5,181 bases of DNA from an uncultured Clostridia bacterium (GTDB lineage Bacteria > Bacillota > Clostridia > Christensenellales > Aristaeellaceae): NCBI GenBank assembly GCA_946615495.1, contig CAMOHY010000189.1, positions 1-5,181 of the forward strand. Reading direction: 5' to 3'. Of this stretch, positions 1 to 5,181 are shown one piece after another. The translations under genes and the position numbers were made by a program. Under the pieces are notes generated by a model. That model had not been told where the DNA came from and did no database searches. It saw nothing but the letters and a program-made list of their open reading frames with translations. The first letter of the stretch is position 1, and every line of letters starts with the position of its first letter.

Positions 1-1150
1 GCAGGGGCTGCTTTTTGCTGTTGGTGCCGCTGCGGCGGTTGATTTCGATGCGCAGCGTTTGGGAGGCGTACAGCCACAGGCCCGCCGCGTCGTCCTGGTA
101 CACAAATTCGCTTTCGCCGTCGGGCAGGAACCCTTGGGCCGTCAGGGTGGGGAATTTTTCATGGATGCCGGATGGGTCCGCCGCGGCGGAAAAGGCTTGA
201 CGGGCAGGGACCGCGGCGGGCTCCGCCGCCTGCGCCGTTTCCTGGGCTTCGGGCGCGGCGGCAGGCGCGGCGGTGGCGAGCACCGTCATGACCGCGTTTT
301 CGCTCTGTTCCCCGCTTTCAGGCGCTTGGGTGGCTTCCGCCGCTTCGGCCTGAACCGTTTCCGCGGGAACCGGCGCCTGGGCAAGGGGCGCCAGCTGATA
401 CGGGGACGCCATTGCGCCGCTGCCGCCCTGAATGCGCACAAGGCTCAAATCCACATATACGGCGGGGCGCACGCCCAAATCGCTGTTGCCGGTGGAAATG
501 CGGCCAATCTTGCCCTCGTCCATCACCCGGCGCTGCTCATGGGGATAATCCGTGGACCGGGTGCGGCTCCACCAGGGGCTGTATTTTTTCCCCTTGGAAT
601 ACACATACAGCGGCTTCCACTTGCCCTTATTATTGGTAGAAGGCAATTCAAAAATAGGCGGATCGGGCAGAATTTTGGCCCAAGCCGTGCTTTCGCACAG
701 GCGGGCGGTGTTGGACGAAAAGCCGATGGAGGCGTCCTTCATTTCATCGGAGGTGATGAGCGTCACCAGGGCGTCATCCTCCGTGCGCGCCAGCAGGGCG
801 GACTGCTCGGCGGCTGAAAACGCGTCGTTCAAAAAAACGGTGTTCAGGTAATTGTACAAATCGCTGGTTTCCCAGCCCTTATAGTGATCGTAATCCCCAT
901 GCACCGGCGCGCCGAAGAGAATGTATTCGCTGAGCAGATACGCTTCCCCGTTTTCGTTTTTCAGCACCCGCCACAAAATGGGCCGCACCGTGCCGTCGGC
1001 GTCGGTGGGGTAGGAGCCGAAGGCCACGTATTCATAGCCTGAGGAACGGGAATAGCCGCGGATGGCGGAGGCATCCTCCGCTTCCGCCGCGCTCAGGCTT
1101 CCCAGCGCCAGAACCAGGACAAAAAGGAGCGACAATACTTTCTTGTACAT
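1..1150 (-). CDS. Secreted DUF6273-domain protein with Ala/Pro-rich linker, C-terminus cut off by window edge
   Basis: 383 codons are present and the frame is still open at position 1, so the 3' end lies outside the window. Residues 1-24 form a signal peptide: Lys at 3 and 4, a hydrophobic core VLSLLFVLVLAL, and a likely signal peptidase I site after AEA (22-24). There is no lipobox Cys. Residues 40-252 match the DUF6273 pattern: VAFGSYP (42-48), PILWRVL (57-63), YLLSEYIL (71-78), WETSDLYNYLN (93-103), then WWSRTRS (193-199) and LGVRPAVYVDL (225-235), ending in GSGAMASPYQL. Residues about 253-330 are low complexity, rich in Ala, Pro, Glu and Gln, and look like a flexible linker. From 333 a new folded segment begins (GFLPDGESEFVYQDD, then LWLYASQTLRIEIN) and is cut off. 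DUF6273 has no established biochemical role, so none is assigned here. The start at 1150 (MYKK) is preferred over the ATG at 1156 because GAGGG (1157-1161) lies 6 nt from the former and touches the latter. Confidence 0.85.
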   Translation of the reverse strand, partial: MYKKVLSLLFVLVLALGSLSAAEAEDASAIRGYSRSSGYEYVAFGSYPTDADGTVRPILWRVLKNENGEAYLLSEYILFGAPVHGDYDHYKGWETSDLYNYLNTVFLNDAFSAAEQSALLARTEDDALVTLITSDEMKDASIGFSSNTARLCESTAWAKILPDPPIFELPSTNNKGKWKPLYVYSKGKKYSPWWSRTRSTDYPHEQRRVMDEGKIGRISTGNSDLGVRPAVYVDLSLVRIQGGSGAMASPYQLAPLAQAPVPAETVQAEAAEATQAPESGEQSENAVMTVLATAAPAAAPEAQETAQAAEPAAVPARQAFSAAADPSGIHEKFPTLTAQGFLPDGESEFVYQDDAAGLWLYASQTLRIEINRRSGTNSKKQPL

Positions 1151-1156
1151 ACTCAT

Positions 1157-1161
1157 CCCTC
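1157..1161 (-). promoter_or_regulatory. Ribosome binding site of the DUF6273 gene (decides start)
   Basis: On the minus strand GAGGG is followed by a 6-nt spacer and ATG at 1150. Another in-frame ATG (1156-1154) directly abuts the GAGGG, leaving no spacer, so it is unlikely to be used. Confidence 0.65.
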
Positions 1162-1164
1162 AAC

Positions 1165-1190
1165 TGGTAAGAATTCGATTCAGTATACCA
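1165..1190 (-). promoter_or_regulatory. Imperfect inverted repeat over the -10 and start region (possible operator)
   Basis: On the minus strand TGGTA (1190-1186) and TACCA (1169-1165) flank an inner GAAT/ATTC pair with a 3-nt centre. The dyad covers the -10 and the predicted transcript start of the DUF6273 gene, where a repressor would typically bind. The arms are short and AT-rich, so chance is a real alternative. Confidence 0.2.
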
Positions 1191-1210
1191 CATTCCCTCC
1201 GCTGGAACAA
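1182..1210 (-). promoter_or_regulatory. Sigma-A-type promoter with extended -10 for the DUF6273 gene
   Basis: Minus strand: TTGTTC (1210-1205), a 17-nt spacer, then TATACT (1187-1182) preceded by TGG, which makes an extended -10. The -35 matches the consensus only at TTG, but spacing and -10 are good. The predicted transcript start lies near 1175, giving a leader of about 25 nt with the GAGGG site. This suggests the gene is expressed independently of the fucosidase operon upstream, although read-through from it is not excluded. Confidence 0.65.
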
Positions 1211-1323
1211 GATGGTCAAAAATGAATTTACACATTCCCACGCATCAGAAAAACCGGCGCCTGCAAAAGATACGCAGGATCGTTTTGTTTGATCTGGGAA
1301 TTTGCACGTTCTTGTTCCGGCGG

Positions 1324-2583
1324 TCACTGGGCAAAATACGCCGTGATATCCCGGAGACTGGGGGCTTTGGAGGCCTGGGTGATTTCCACCGTGATTTTTC
1401 CCGTCCGGATGGCGGGGAAAAGGCAAATGGCCTTATGGCCGATGGTGTCTCCCTGATATACGCAGATTTTTTTCCCGCTGTAGCCCGGCAATTCGCAGTA
1501 CACCCGGAAGGAGGCCGCCGCCTCTCCCCCGCTCACATCCTCCCGGATGACCACTCGGTTCACCAGCGGCTTTTCTTCTCCCTCCGGAATTTGGATGCTC
1601 CAGGCGTTTTCTCCCTCCCGCCCGGCTTCGCCAAAGGCGGAAAGCGGCGCGCCGTAGCGCTTTTTCAGCAGCGCGCCAAATTCCCGCAGGCGCGCCGCGT
1701 CCTTTTCGTTGATAAGTCCATGGCGGTTGGGCCCGATATTGAGCAGAAAGTTTGCGCCCCGGCCCACGCTCATTTCGTACATCCCCAGCAATTCTTCCGC
1801 CGTTTTGATTTTGTCCTCGTTTTCGGCGCAATCGAACCAGGTGTCCCGCAGCATGCAGTCGCATTCTGCGGGCAGATAACGGGCCTGATCCAGCGCGTCC
1901 TTTTCCGAGGTGCGCACGGAAAAATCCACGTCGGTGCGCACGTTTGGGTTATTCATGGGCGCGTAGCCGTCCTCATTGCCGATCCAGCGGGTATCGGGGT
2001 CCCACATATTAAAAATGAGAATATCCGGCTGCAGGGAACGGATGGTGCGGATAATGCGCGGCTTATCGAATTCATGCTTTTCCGAGCCGCAGCCGTCGAA
2101 CCACAGATAATCGATCCTGCCGTAGTTGGTCAACAGCTCGCTGATTTGGGCGATGAAATAATCATCATAAGCGGAAGGAGCGTCAAAGGCGGTTTCCCCG
2201 CCCCACTGGGCGGGAGAATAATACAGGCCCACCTTCAGGCCATATTTCCGGCAGGCGTTTACAAATTCCCTTACCACGTCGCCTTTGCCGCCCTTCCAGG
2301 GAGCGGAAGAAACGCTGTAGCTGGAATACCGGGTGGGCCAATTGGCAAAGCCGTCGTGATGCTTGCACACCAAAATGGCGTACGCCGCCCCGGCCGCCTT
2401 TACTTCTCTAATCCACTGTTCGCAGTCCAGGGCATCCGGATTGAAGGCCTCGGCGGGCATGGGCCGGTTGTCCCAATCCACGTGGCCCATAAAAAAGCTG
2501 CGGATGCCAAAGTGGAAAAACGCGCCGAATTCCCAATCCATAAACGCCAATTGCTTTTCCGAGGGGATAACGGTTCCGTTCAT
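1324..2583 (-). CDS. Cytoplasmic alpha-L-fucosidase, glycoside hydrolase family 29 (subfamily B-like)
   Basis: A 419-residue protein expected to release alpha-linked L-fucose by the retaining mechanism of GH29. Visible family motifs are HFGI at 24-27, KHHDGF at 74-79, SPAQW at 123-127, the nucleophile motif WFDG with Asp163, GNED with Glu204 as likely acid/base, and LLNIGP at 280-285. The 41-residue spacing between Asp163 and Glu204, plus APWKGGKGDVV (94-104), resemble the GH29-B group, which typically acts on alpha-1,3/1,4 fucose as in Lewis-type glycans; this linkage is inferred. Residues about 320-419 fit the usual C-terminal beta-sandwich. There is no signal peptide, so the enzyme should act inside the cell on imported substrate. 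ATG at 2583 is chosen because GGGAGG (2596-2591) sits 7 nt upstream; the in-frame ATG at 2598 overlaps that site and would add only five residues. It is the last gene of the unit that starts with the symporter. Confidence 0.9.
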   Translation of the reverse strand: MNGTVIPSEKQLAFMDWEFGAFFHFGIRSFFMGHVDWDNRPMPAEAFNPDALDCEQWIREVKAAGAAYAILVCKHHDGFANWPTRYSSYSVSSAPWKGGKGDVVREFVNACRKYGLKVGLYYSPAQWGGETAFDAPSAYDDYFIAQISELLTNYGRIDYLWFDGCGSEKHEFDKPRIIRTIRSLQPDILIFNMWDPDTRWIGNEDGYAPMNNPNVRTDVDFSVRTSEKDALDQARYLPAECDCMLRDTWFDCAENEDKIKTAEELLGMYEMSVGRGANFLLNIGPNRHGLINEKDAARLREFGALLKKRYGAPLSAFGEAGREGENAWSIQIPEGEEKPLVNRVVIREDVSGGEAAASFRVYCELPGYSGKKICVYQGDTIGHKAICLFPAIRTGKITVEITQASKAPSLRDITAYFAQ

Positions 2584-2590
2584 GTGGTTT

Positions 2591-2596
2591 CCTCCC
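2591..2596 (-). promoter_or_regulatory. Ribosome binding site of the fucosidase gene (decides start)
   Basis: Minus strand GGGAGG, 7 nt before ATG at 2583. It overlaps the alternative ATG at 2598-2596, which argues against that upstream start. It can also pair with CCTCC(T) in the neighbouring hairpin arm (2619-2614). Confidence 0.75.
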
Positions 2597-2612
2597 ATTC
2601 AATTGAACATGA

Positions 2613-2646
2613 CAGGAGGCGGAGCCCCTTTCCGGTCCGCCTCCTG
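2613..2646 (-). other. Intercistronic 11-bp perfect hairpin between hydrolase and fucosidase genes
   Basis: Arms CAGGAGGCGGA (minus strand 2646-2636) and TCCGCCTCCTG (2623-2613) are exact reverse complements with a 12-nt loop. Neither strand carries a T-run after the stem, so it does not look like an intrinsic terminator. It begins 11 nt after the hydrolase stop codon and ends 16 nt before the fucosidase ribosome binding site. A role in mRNA stability, processing or translation control is possible but inferred. Confidence 0.75.
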
Positions 2647-2657
2647 ATGAAAAAGCC

Positions 2658-3647
2658 TTATTGTATGCCGCTCTTTAAAAACTCCAGCACCGCATGCCAC
2701 CAGGGGAACAGCACGTCGTCCGCCGAGCGGTAAATTTCATGCCGGGAGCCCTTCACAAACACCCGCCGGCCGTTTTTCACCCGCCGGATGAACATTTCCT
2801 GCTCCTTTGGCAGCACGCTGTTATCCTCATCCGCCGTAAACAGAAGCACCGGGCAGGCGATTCTTTCCGGCGCGCCCTCAGCCAGCAGCCACTTCGTCAC
2901 CTTCAGGGATTCCAGCGTCCAGGAATAGGTGGGGCCGTTATTGTGGAATTCCCTGTTTTCCGCCTTCACTTTGTCGTACCAATCAAAGCGCTCCCGGCCG
3001 GTGGCGCAGGAGGTGGCAAAATCCTCCGGCCCGGCATAAGGTTTGGACATGAAAATGCGCTTCTTCCCCTGGCCAAACAGCTTGGCGGCCCGGCAGATCA
3101 GCTTTCCCATGGCGTAGGGAATGCCGCCCCGGTTGGCGGCGATCATGGGGGCGCACAGAGCGGCCCGGCTGAACACATCCGGGTGCCGCTCCAGAAACAG
3201 GCTGGTCACGGCGCCGCCCATGGAATGGGCAAAGACCATCCAGGGCTTGGGCATGGATTTGAGCACCGCGTCGCAAACGGCGGTAAGATCGCGCTCATAT
3301 TCGTTGAAATCGCCCACGTGGGTGAGGGAGGGGTCCGTCACCTTCGGATCATGCCAGGAGCGGCCATGGCCCCGCTGGTCGTAGGCCGCCACGGAAAAGC
3401 CATTCTGCAAAAGGGAATAAATCACTTCCGCAAATTTATAGGCGTTTTCCGTGAACCCGTGCACGATTAGCACCGTGCCCTTGGGGGCATCGGCCTGGTA
3501 GCTCACGCAGTACAGGGGCTTTCCCCCATCGCCCTGCACTTGGCTTTCCTTTTCCCGCTCTTTCAGGAAGGGCAGCACCGTCTGCGTCATGGTCTGTTCA
3601 TAATGGGCGGACAGGATGAGCCCGTCCCCATTCAAATATTCGCTCAC
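2658..3647 (-). CDS. Alpha/beta hydrolase, lysophospholipase / monoacylglycerol lipase-like (Hydrolase_4 / S33 type)
   Basis: A 329-residue serine hydrolase with the alpha/beta fold. Seen in the protein: VLIVHGFTEN (59-68) as oxyanion-hole loop, AAYDQRGHGRS (87-97), the nucleophile elbow HSMGG with Ser142, TADEDNSV (271-278) with Asp275 (or Asp273) as the acid, and SRHEIYRS (301-308) with His303. The region about 165-250 between strands would form the cap over the active site. The family includes PldB-type lysophospholipases, monoacylglycerol lipases and other carboxylesterases; sequence alone does not settle the substrate. There is no signal peptide or membrane segment, so it is probably cytoplasmic. 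The start is GTG at 3647, supported by GAGGAG (3659-3654) 6 nt away. It follows the symporter stop by 19 nt, so the two are almost surely co-transcribed. The context suggests a role in removing ester groups from an imported glycoside, but a housekeeping lipid role is also possible. Confidence 0.85.
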   Translation of the reverse strand: MSEYLNGDGLILSAHYEQTMTQTVLPFLKEREKESQVQGDGGKPLYCVSYQADAPKGTVLIVHGFTENAYKFAEVIYSLLQNGFSVAAYDQRGHGRSWHDPKVTDPSLTHVGDFNEYERDLTAVCDAVLKSMPKPWMVFAHSMGGAVTSLFLERHPDVFSRAALCAPMIAANRGGIPYAMGKLICRAAKLFGQGKKRIFMSKPYAGPEDFATSCATGRERFDWYDKVKAENREFHNNGPTYSWTLESLKVTKWLLAEGAPERIACPVLLFTADEDNSVLPKEQEMFIRRVKNGRRVFVKGSRHEIYRSADDVLFPWWHAVLEFLKSGIQ

Positions 3648-3653
3648 AGCCTT

Positions 3654-3659
3654 CTCCTC
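3654..3659 (-). promoter_or_regulatory. Ribosome binding site for the GTG start of the hydrolase
   Basis: Minus strand GAGGAG with a 6-nt spacer to GTG (3647-3645). It lies within the 19-nt gap after the symporter stop codon and supports the non-ATG start. Confidence 0.7.
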
Positions 3660-3666
3660 TTCCCGG

Positions 3667-5031
3667 TTACTTCATGATCTTGCTGTAAACCTTCTTTTCA
3701 TTGTAGGCCAGGAACAGTAATCCGCCCAGCACGCACACCGCCGCCGCGCAGATGGCCACGATGCGGTAGCCCAGACCGGTATCCTGGCGGATGGTGCCCA
3801 GGGACGTTACCAGCAGCATGGCCACGGCCTGCCCCATCTTCATGGAGAAGGTGCGGGCGGCGTAGAACATGCCGCTGCGGTTTTCATGGGTCTCAATTTC
3901 GTCGCATTCCGCAATATCTGCCACCACGGCCTGGGGCAGGATGCCGAAAATAGCCATGGCGGGCGCAGCCAGCAGGCACAGGATGTAGCCCTGAATTTCC
4001 GGGGCGATGGGCAGGAAGGTGCCCAGGGCGGCGGTATAGGCAAAGGCCACGGTAAAGATGCAGAAAGCGATCAGAATCAGCTTCTTTTTGCCGAATTTGG
4101 GGGTCAGCTTGCTCACCAGCGGATAGAACAGAACGGACAGCGCCGTCATGCCCACAAAGTAAATGGTGCTCATGCCCTCGTCCAGCTTAAGCAGGGCGGT
4201 GACAAAGTACAGCATAGCGGTCTGGAACATGGTGATGCCCAGGAAATACACGATATCGGACGCCACGAAAATGCGGAAATCCTTGTTGCGGAAGGTGGCC
4301 GCCAGGGATTTGAGGGCCGTGGATTCGCTGGGCTGGGCCGTCACATAGTCCTTTTCCTTGATGGTGAACACCGGCACGAACATGCAGACGAGGCCGATTA
4401 AGCTCATCACGGTAAAGGTGATGCGGATAGCCAGCACGCGGTTGCCCACCATGCCCTCCAGCATGCCCCACACCATGGGCGCAGTGTAGGCCACGGCCAT
4501 ACCGGCGATAAAGGTAAAGGAAATGGCGGTGGAAATGGCCATGCGGGTTTTCTGGTCCGTGCCCAGTTCGGGAATCAGGGCGTTGTACGGCGTGCAGTAC
4601 ATGGTCATGAAAAGATAGAACAGGGTGAGCATGATGAACAGGAACAGGGCGTTCAGCCAGCTTTCCCCATTGATGGGCGACCAGAAGGTGAGCACGGTGG
4701 CCAAGGCGAAGGGAATGGCCGCCAATCGCATAAAGGGAATGCGCCGGCCGTCCTTGCTCTTGCACCGGTCCGATTTGGAAGCGATCCACGGGTCGGTCAC
4801 AGCGTCAAAAATGCGGCCAAACCAGGTGATGGCGCCCAGGATGGTCAAAATACCGAAGATGACCAGGCCTTGGGGAATGAACACCGTCTGTCCCGCTTCC
4901 ACCGCCGCCGGGTCCGGCTGGTAGTAATTGACCAGAAAATTGGAAATCAGCGCGCTCTGGATGGACCAGCCGAATTGACCGATGGCAAAGCACCATACCT
5001 TGCCCGTGGACAGCTTCTTTTTCCCGCTCAT
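3667..5031 (-). CDS. GPH-family (MelB-type) sugar:cation symporter, MFS superfamily
   Basis: A 454-residue inner-membrane transporter with about 12 hydrophobic segments, the usual length of the glycoside-pentoside-hexuronide:cation symporter family. Family marks are FGRIFDAVTDPWIASKSD (71-88), where Asp76 and Asp80 fit the cation-site acidic residues of MelB helix II, the loop DGRRIPFMR (94-102), TPYNALIPEL (147-156), and the cytoplasmic loop ADIAECDEIETHENRSGMFY (371-390) followed by the GQA motif (400-402). The family co-transports sugars or glycosides with Na+ or H+. The substrate here is not readable from sequence; the downstream cytoplasmic fucosidase suggests a fucosylated oligosaccharide or glycoside. 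The ATG at 5031 (MSGKKK) is preferred. A longer in-frame reading from TTG at 5085 would begin just before or at the predicted transcript start and lacks a ribosome binding site. First gene of the three-gene unit. Confidence 0.9.
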   Translation of the reverse strand: MSGKKKLSTGKVWCFAIGQFGWSIQSALISNFLVNYYQPDPAAVEAGQTVFIPQGLVIFGILTILGAITWFGRIFDAVTDPWIASKSDRCKSKDGRRIPFMRLAAIPFALATVLTFWSPINGESWLNALFLFIMLTLFYLFMTMYCTPYNALIPELGTDQKTRMAISTAISFTFIAGMAVAYTAPMVWGMLEGMVGNRVLAIRITFTVMSLIGLVCMFVPVFTIKEKDYVTAQPSESTALKSLAATFRNKDFRIFVASDIVYFLGITMFQTAMLYFVTALLKLDEGMSTIYFVGMTALSVLFYPLVSKLTPKFGKKKLILIAFCIFTVAFAYTAALGTFLPIAPEIQGYILCLLAAPAMAIFGILPQAVVADIAECDEIETHENRSGMFYAARTFSMKMGQAVAMLLVTSLGTIRQDTGLGYRIVAICAAAVCVLGGLLFLAYNEKKVYSKIMK

Positions 5032-5041
5032 GGCAATATAA

Positions 5042-5049
5042 CCCCTCTC
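5042..5049 (-). promoter_or_regulatory. Ribosome binding site of the symporter gene
   Basis: Minus strand GAGAGGGG with a 10-nt spacer to ATG at 5031. The spacing is a little long but it is the only purine-rich site near a start in this frame downstream of the promoter. Confidence 0.55.
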
Positions 5050-5088
5050 TGTGTACGACGGCGTTTTCCGTCCTTTTTTAAACAATTC

Positions 5089-5117
5089 ATTTTAGCATAC
5101 ATTTACCGGCTTGACAA
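5089..5117 (-). promoter_or_regulatory. Sigma-A-type promoter of the symporter-hydrolase-fucosidase operon
   Basis: Minus strand: TTGTCA (5117-5112, five of six to consensus), a 17-nt spacer, and TAAAAT (5094-5089, five of six) preceded by TGC, an extended -10. The predicted transcript start is near 5082, giving a leader of about 50 nt before ATG at 5031. No clear catabolite-repression or regulator box was recognised next to it. Confidence 0.8.
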
Positions 5118-5119
5118 GC

Positions 5120-5162
5120 AAAAGATGGGCGATCCGCCCTGGCCCCGGATTCGCCCATCTTT
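5120..5162 (-). terminator. Intrinsic terminator of an upstream gene beyond the right edge
   Basis: The arms 5121-5136 and 5146-5162 pair over 16 bp with one bulged base and a 9-nt loop, framed by A-runs and T-runs. On the minus strand the stem ends in CATCTTTT, and on the plus strand in CATCTTT, so it may work in both directions. It ends 2 nt before the -35 box of the operon promoter and would insulate the operon from transcription entering from the right. Confidence 0.75.
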
Positions 5163-5181
5163 GAAAATTAGAACGCTTTAT

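Noticed and set aside
59..817. Long plus-strand open frame of about 250 residues
   Set aside because: It is antisense to the DUF6273 gene. Its translation is rich in Arg, Gly and His with no recognisable domain, as expected opposite GC-rich Ala/Pro/Glu codons, and no ribosome binding site supports it.
1243..1279. Possible small hairpin terminator CCTGC/GCAGG after the fucosidase gene
   Set aside because: A 5-bp stem with a 9-nt loop and a T-run displaced by 6 nt is too weak to list as a terminator.
2598..2607. Perfect 10-bp palindrome TTCAATTGAA
   Set aside because: It is AT-rich and short, and lies inside the operon rather than at a promoter. It may only help close the loop of the alternative fold described above.
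1222..2733. Plus-strand open frame of about 500 residues
   Set aside because: It lies opposite the GH29 gene, whose catalytic motifs are intact on the minus strand. The plus-strand product has no family motif and crosses the intercistronic hairpin, so it is a codon-bias shadow.
2694..3470. Plus-strand open frame of about 258 residues
   Set aside because: It is antisense to the alpha/beta hydrolase with its clear catalytic triad; the product is His/Gly/Pro-rich and unrecognisable.
3886..4401. Plus-strand open frame of about 170 residues
   Set aside because: It mirrors membrane segments of the symporter; the product is a hydrophilic His/Gln/Gly-rich shadow with no domain.
5057..5078. GACGG/CCGTC stem followed by a T-run on the plus strand
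   Set aside because: It resembles a weak intrinsic terminator, but there is no plus-strand gene to terminate. The stem is only 5 bp and lies in the symporter leader, so it is probably chance or a minor leader hairpin.
5166..5181. AAAGCG-like half of a catabolite-responsive element near the right edge
   Set aside because: Several consensus positions fail, and it lies on the far side of the terminator from the operon promoter, so it is not a credible control site for these genes.

Overview
The window looks like a chromosomal segment of an anaerobic, probably gut-dwelling Clostridia-type bacterium (Bacillota). The basis is the family content (a DUF6273 secreted protein, a GPH-type sugar symporter, a cytoplasmic GH29 fucosidase), strong GGAGG-like ribosome binding sites, extended -10 promoters and GC-rich coding DNA. 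The species cannot be named from this sequence alone. All four genes lie on the minus strand, so they are transcribed from right to left.

Right edge (about 5182 to 5032): a strong hairpin (5120-5162), read as the terminator of a gene beyond the window, is followed at once by a good sigma-A-type promoter (5089-5117) and a leader of roughly 50 nt. This promoter drives a three-gene unit: a GPH/MelB-type sugar:cation symporter (5031-3667), an alpha/beta hydrolase of the lysophospholipase/monoacylglycerol lipase type (3647-2658, GTG start, 19-nt gap), and an alpha-L-fucosidase of family GH29 (2583-1324). A 74-nt gap before the fucosidase gene holds a perfect 11-bp GC-rich hairpin just upstream of its ribosome binding site. 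The fucosidase has no signal peptide. The simplest reading is therefore that the symporter imports an intact fucosylated sugar or glycoside and the fucosidase releases fucose in the cytoplasm. The hydrolase may remove an ester-linked group from the same compound or its breakdown products. The substrate is inferred, not shown.

Left part (1323 to 1): a 173-nt intergenic stretch has no convincing terminator but holds an extended -10 promoter (1182-1210) for a separate secreted protein. That protein (1150 to beyond position 1) has a signal peptide, a DUF6273 domain, a long Ala/Pro/Glu/Gln-rich linker and the start of a second extracellular domain cut off by the window edge. Its link to fucoside use is unknown.

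No transcriptional regulator, RNA gene, mobile element or CRISPR array is visible. The region is mostly ordinary carbohydrate-use DNA. The least ordinary points are the esterase-type gene inside a fucosidase operon, the intercistronic hairpin with a competing fold over the fucosidase ribosome binding site, and the architecture of the truncated secreted protein.
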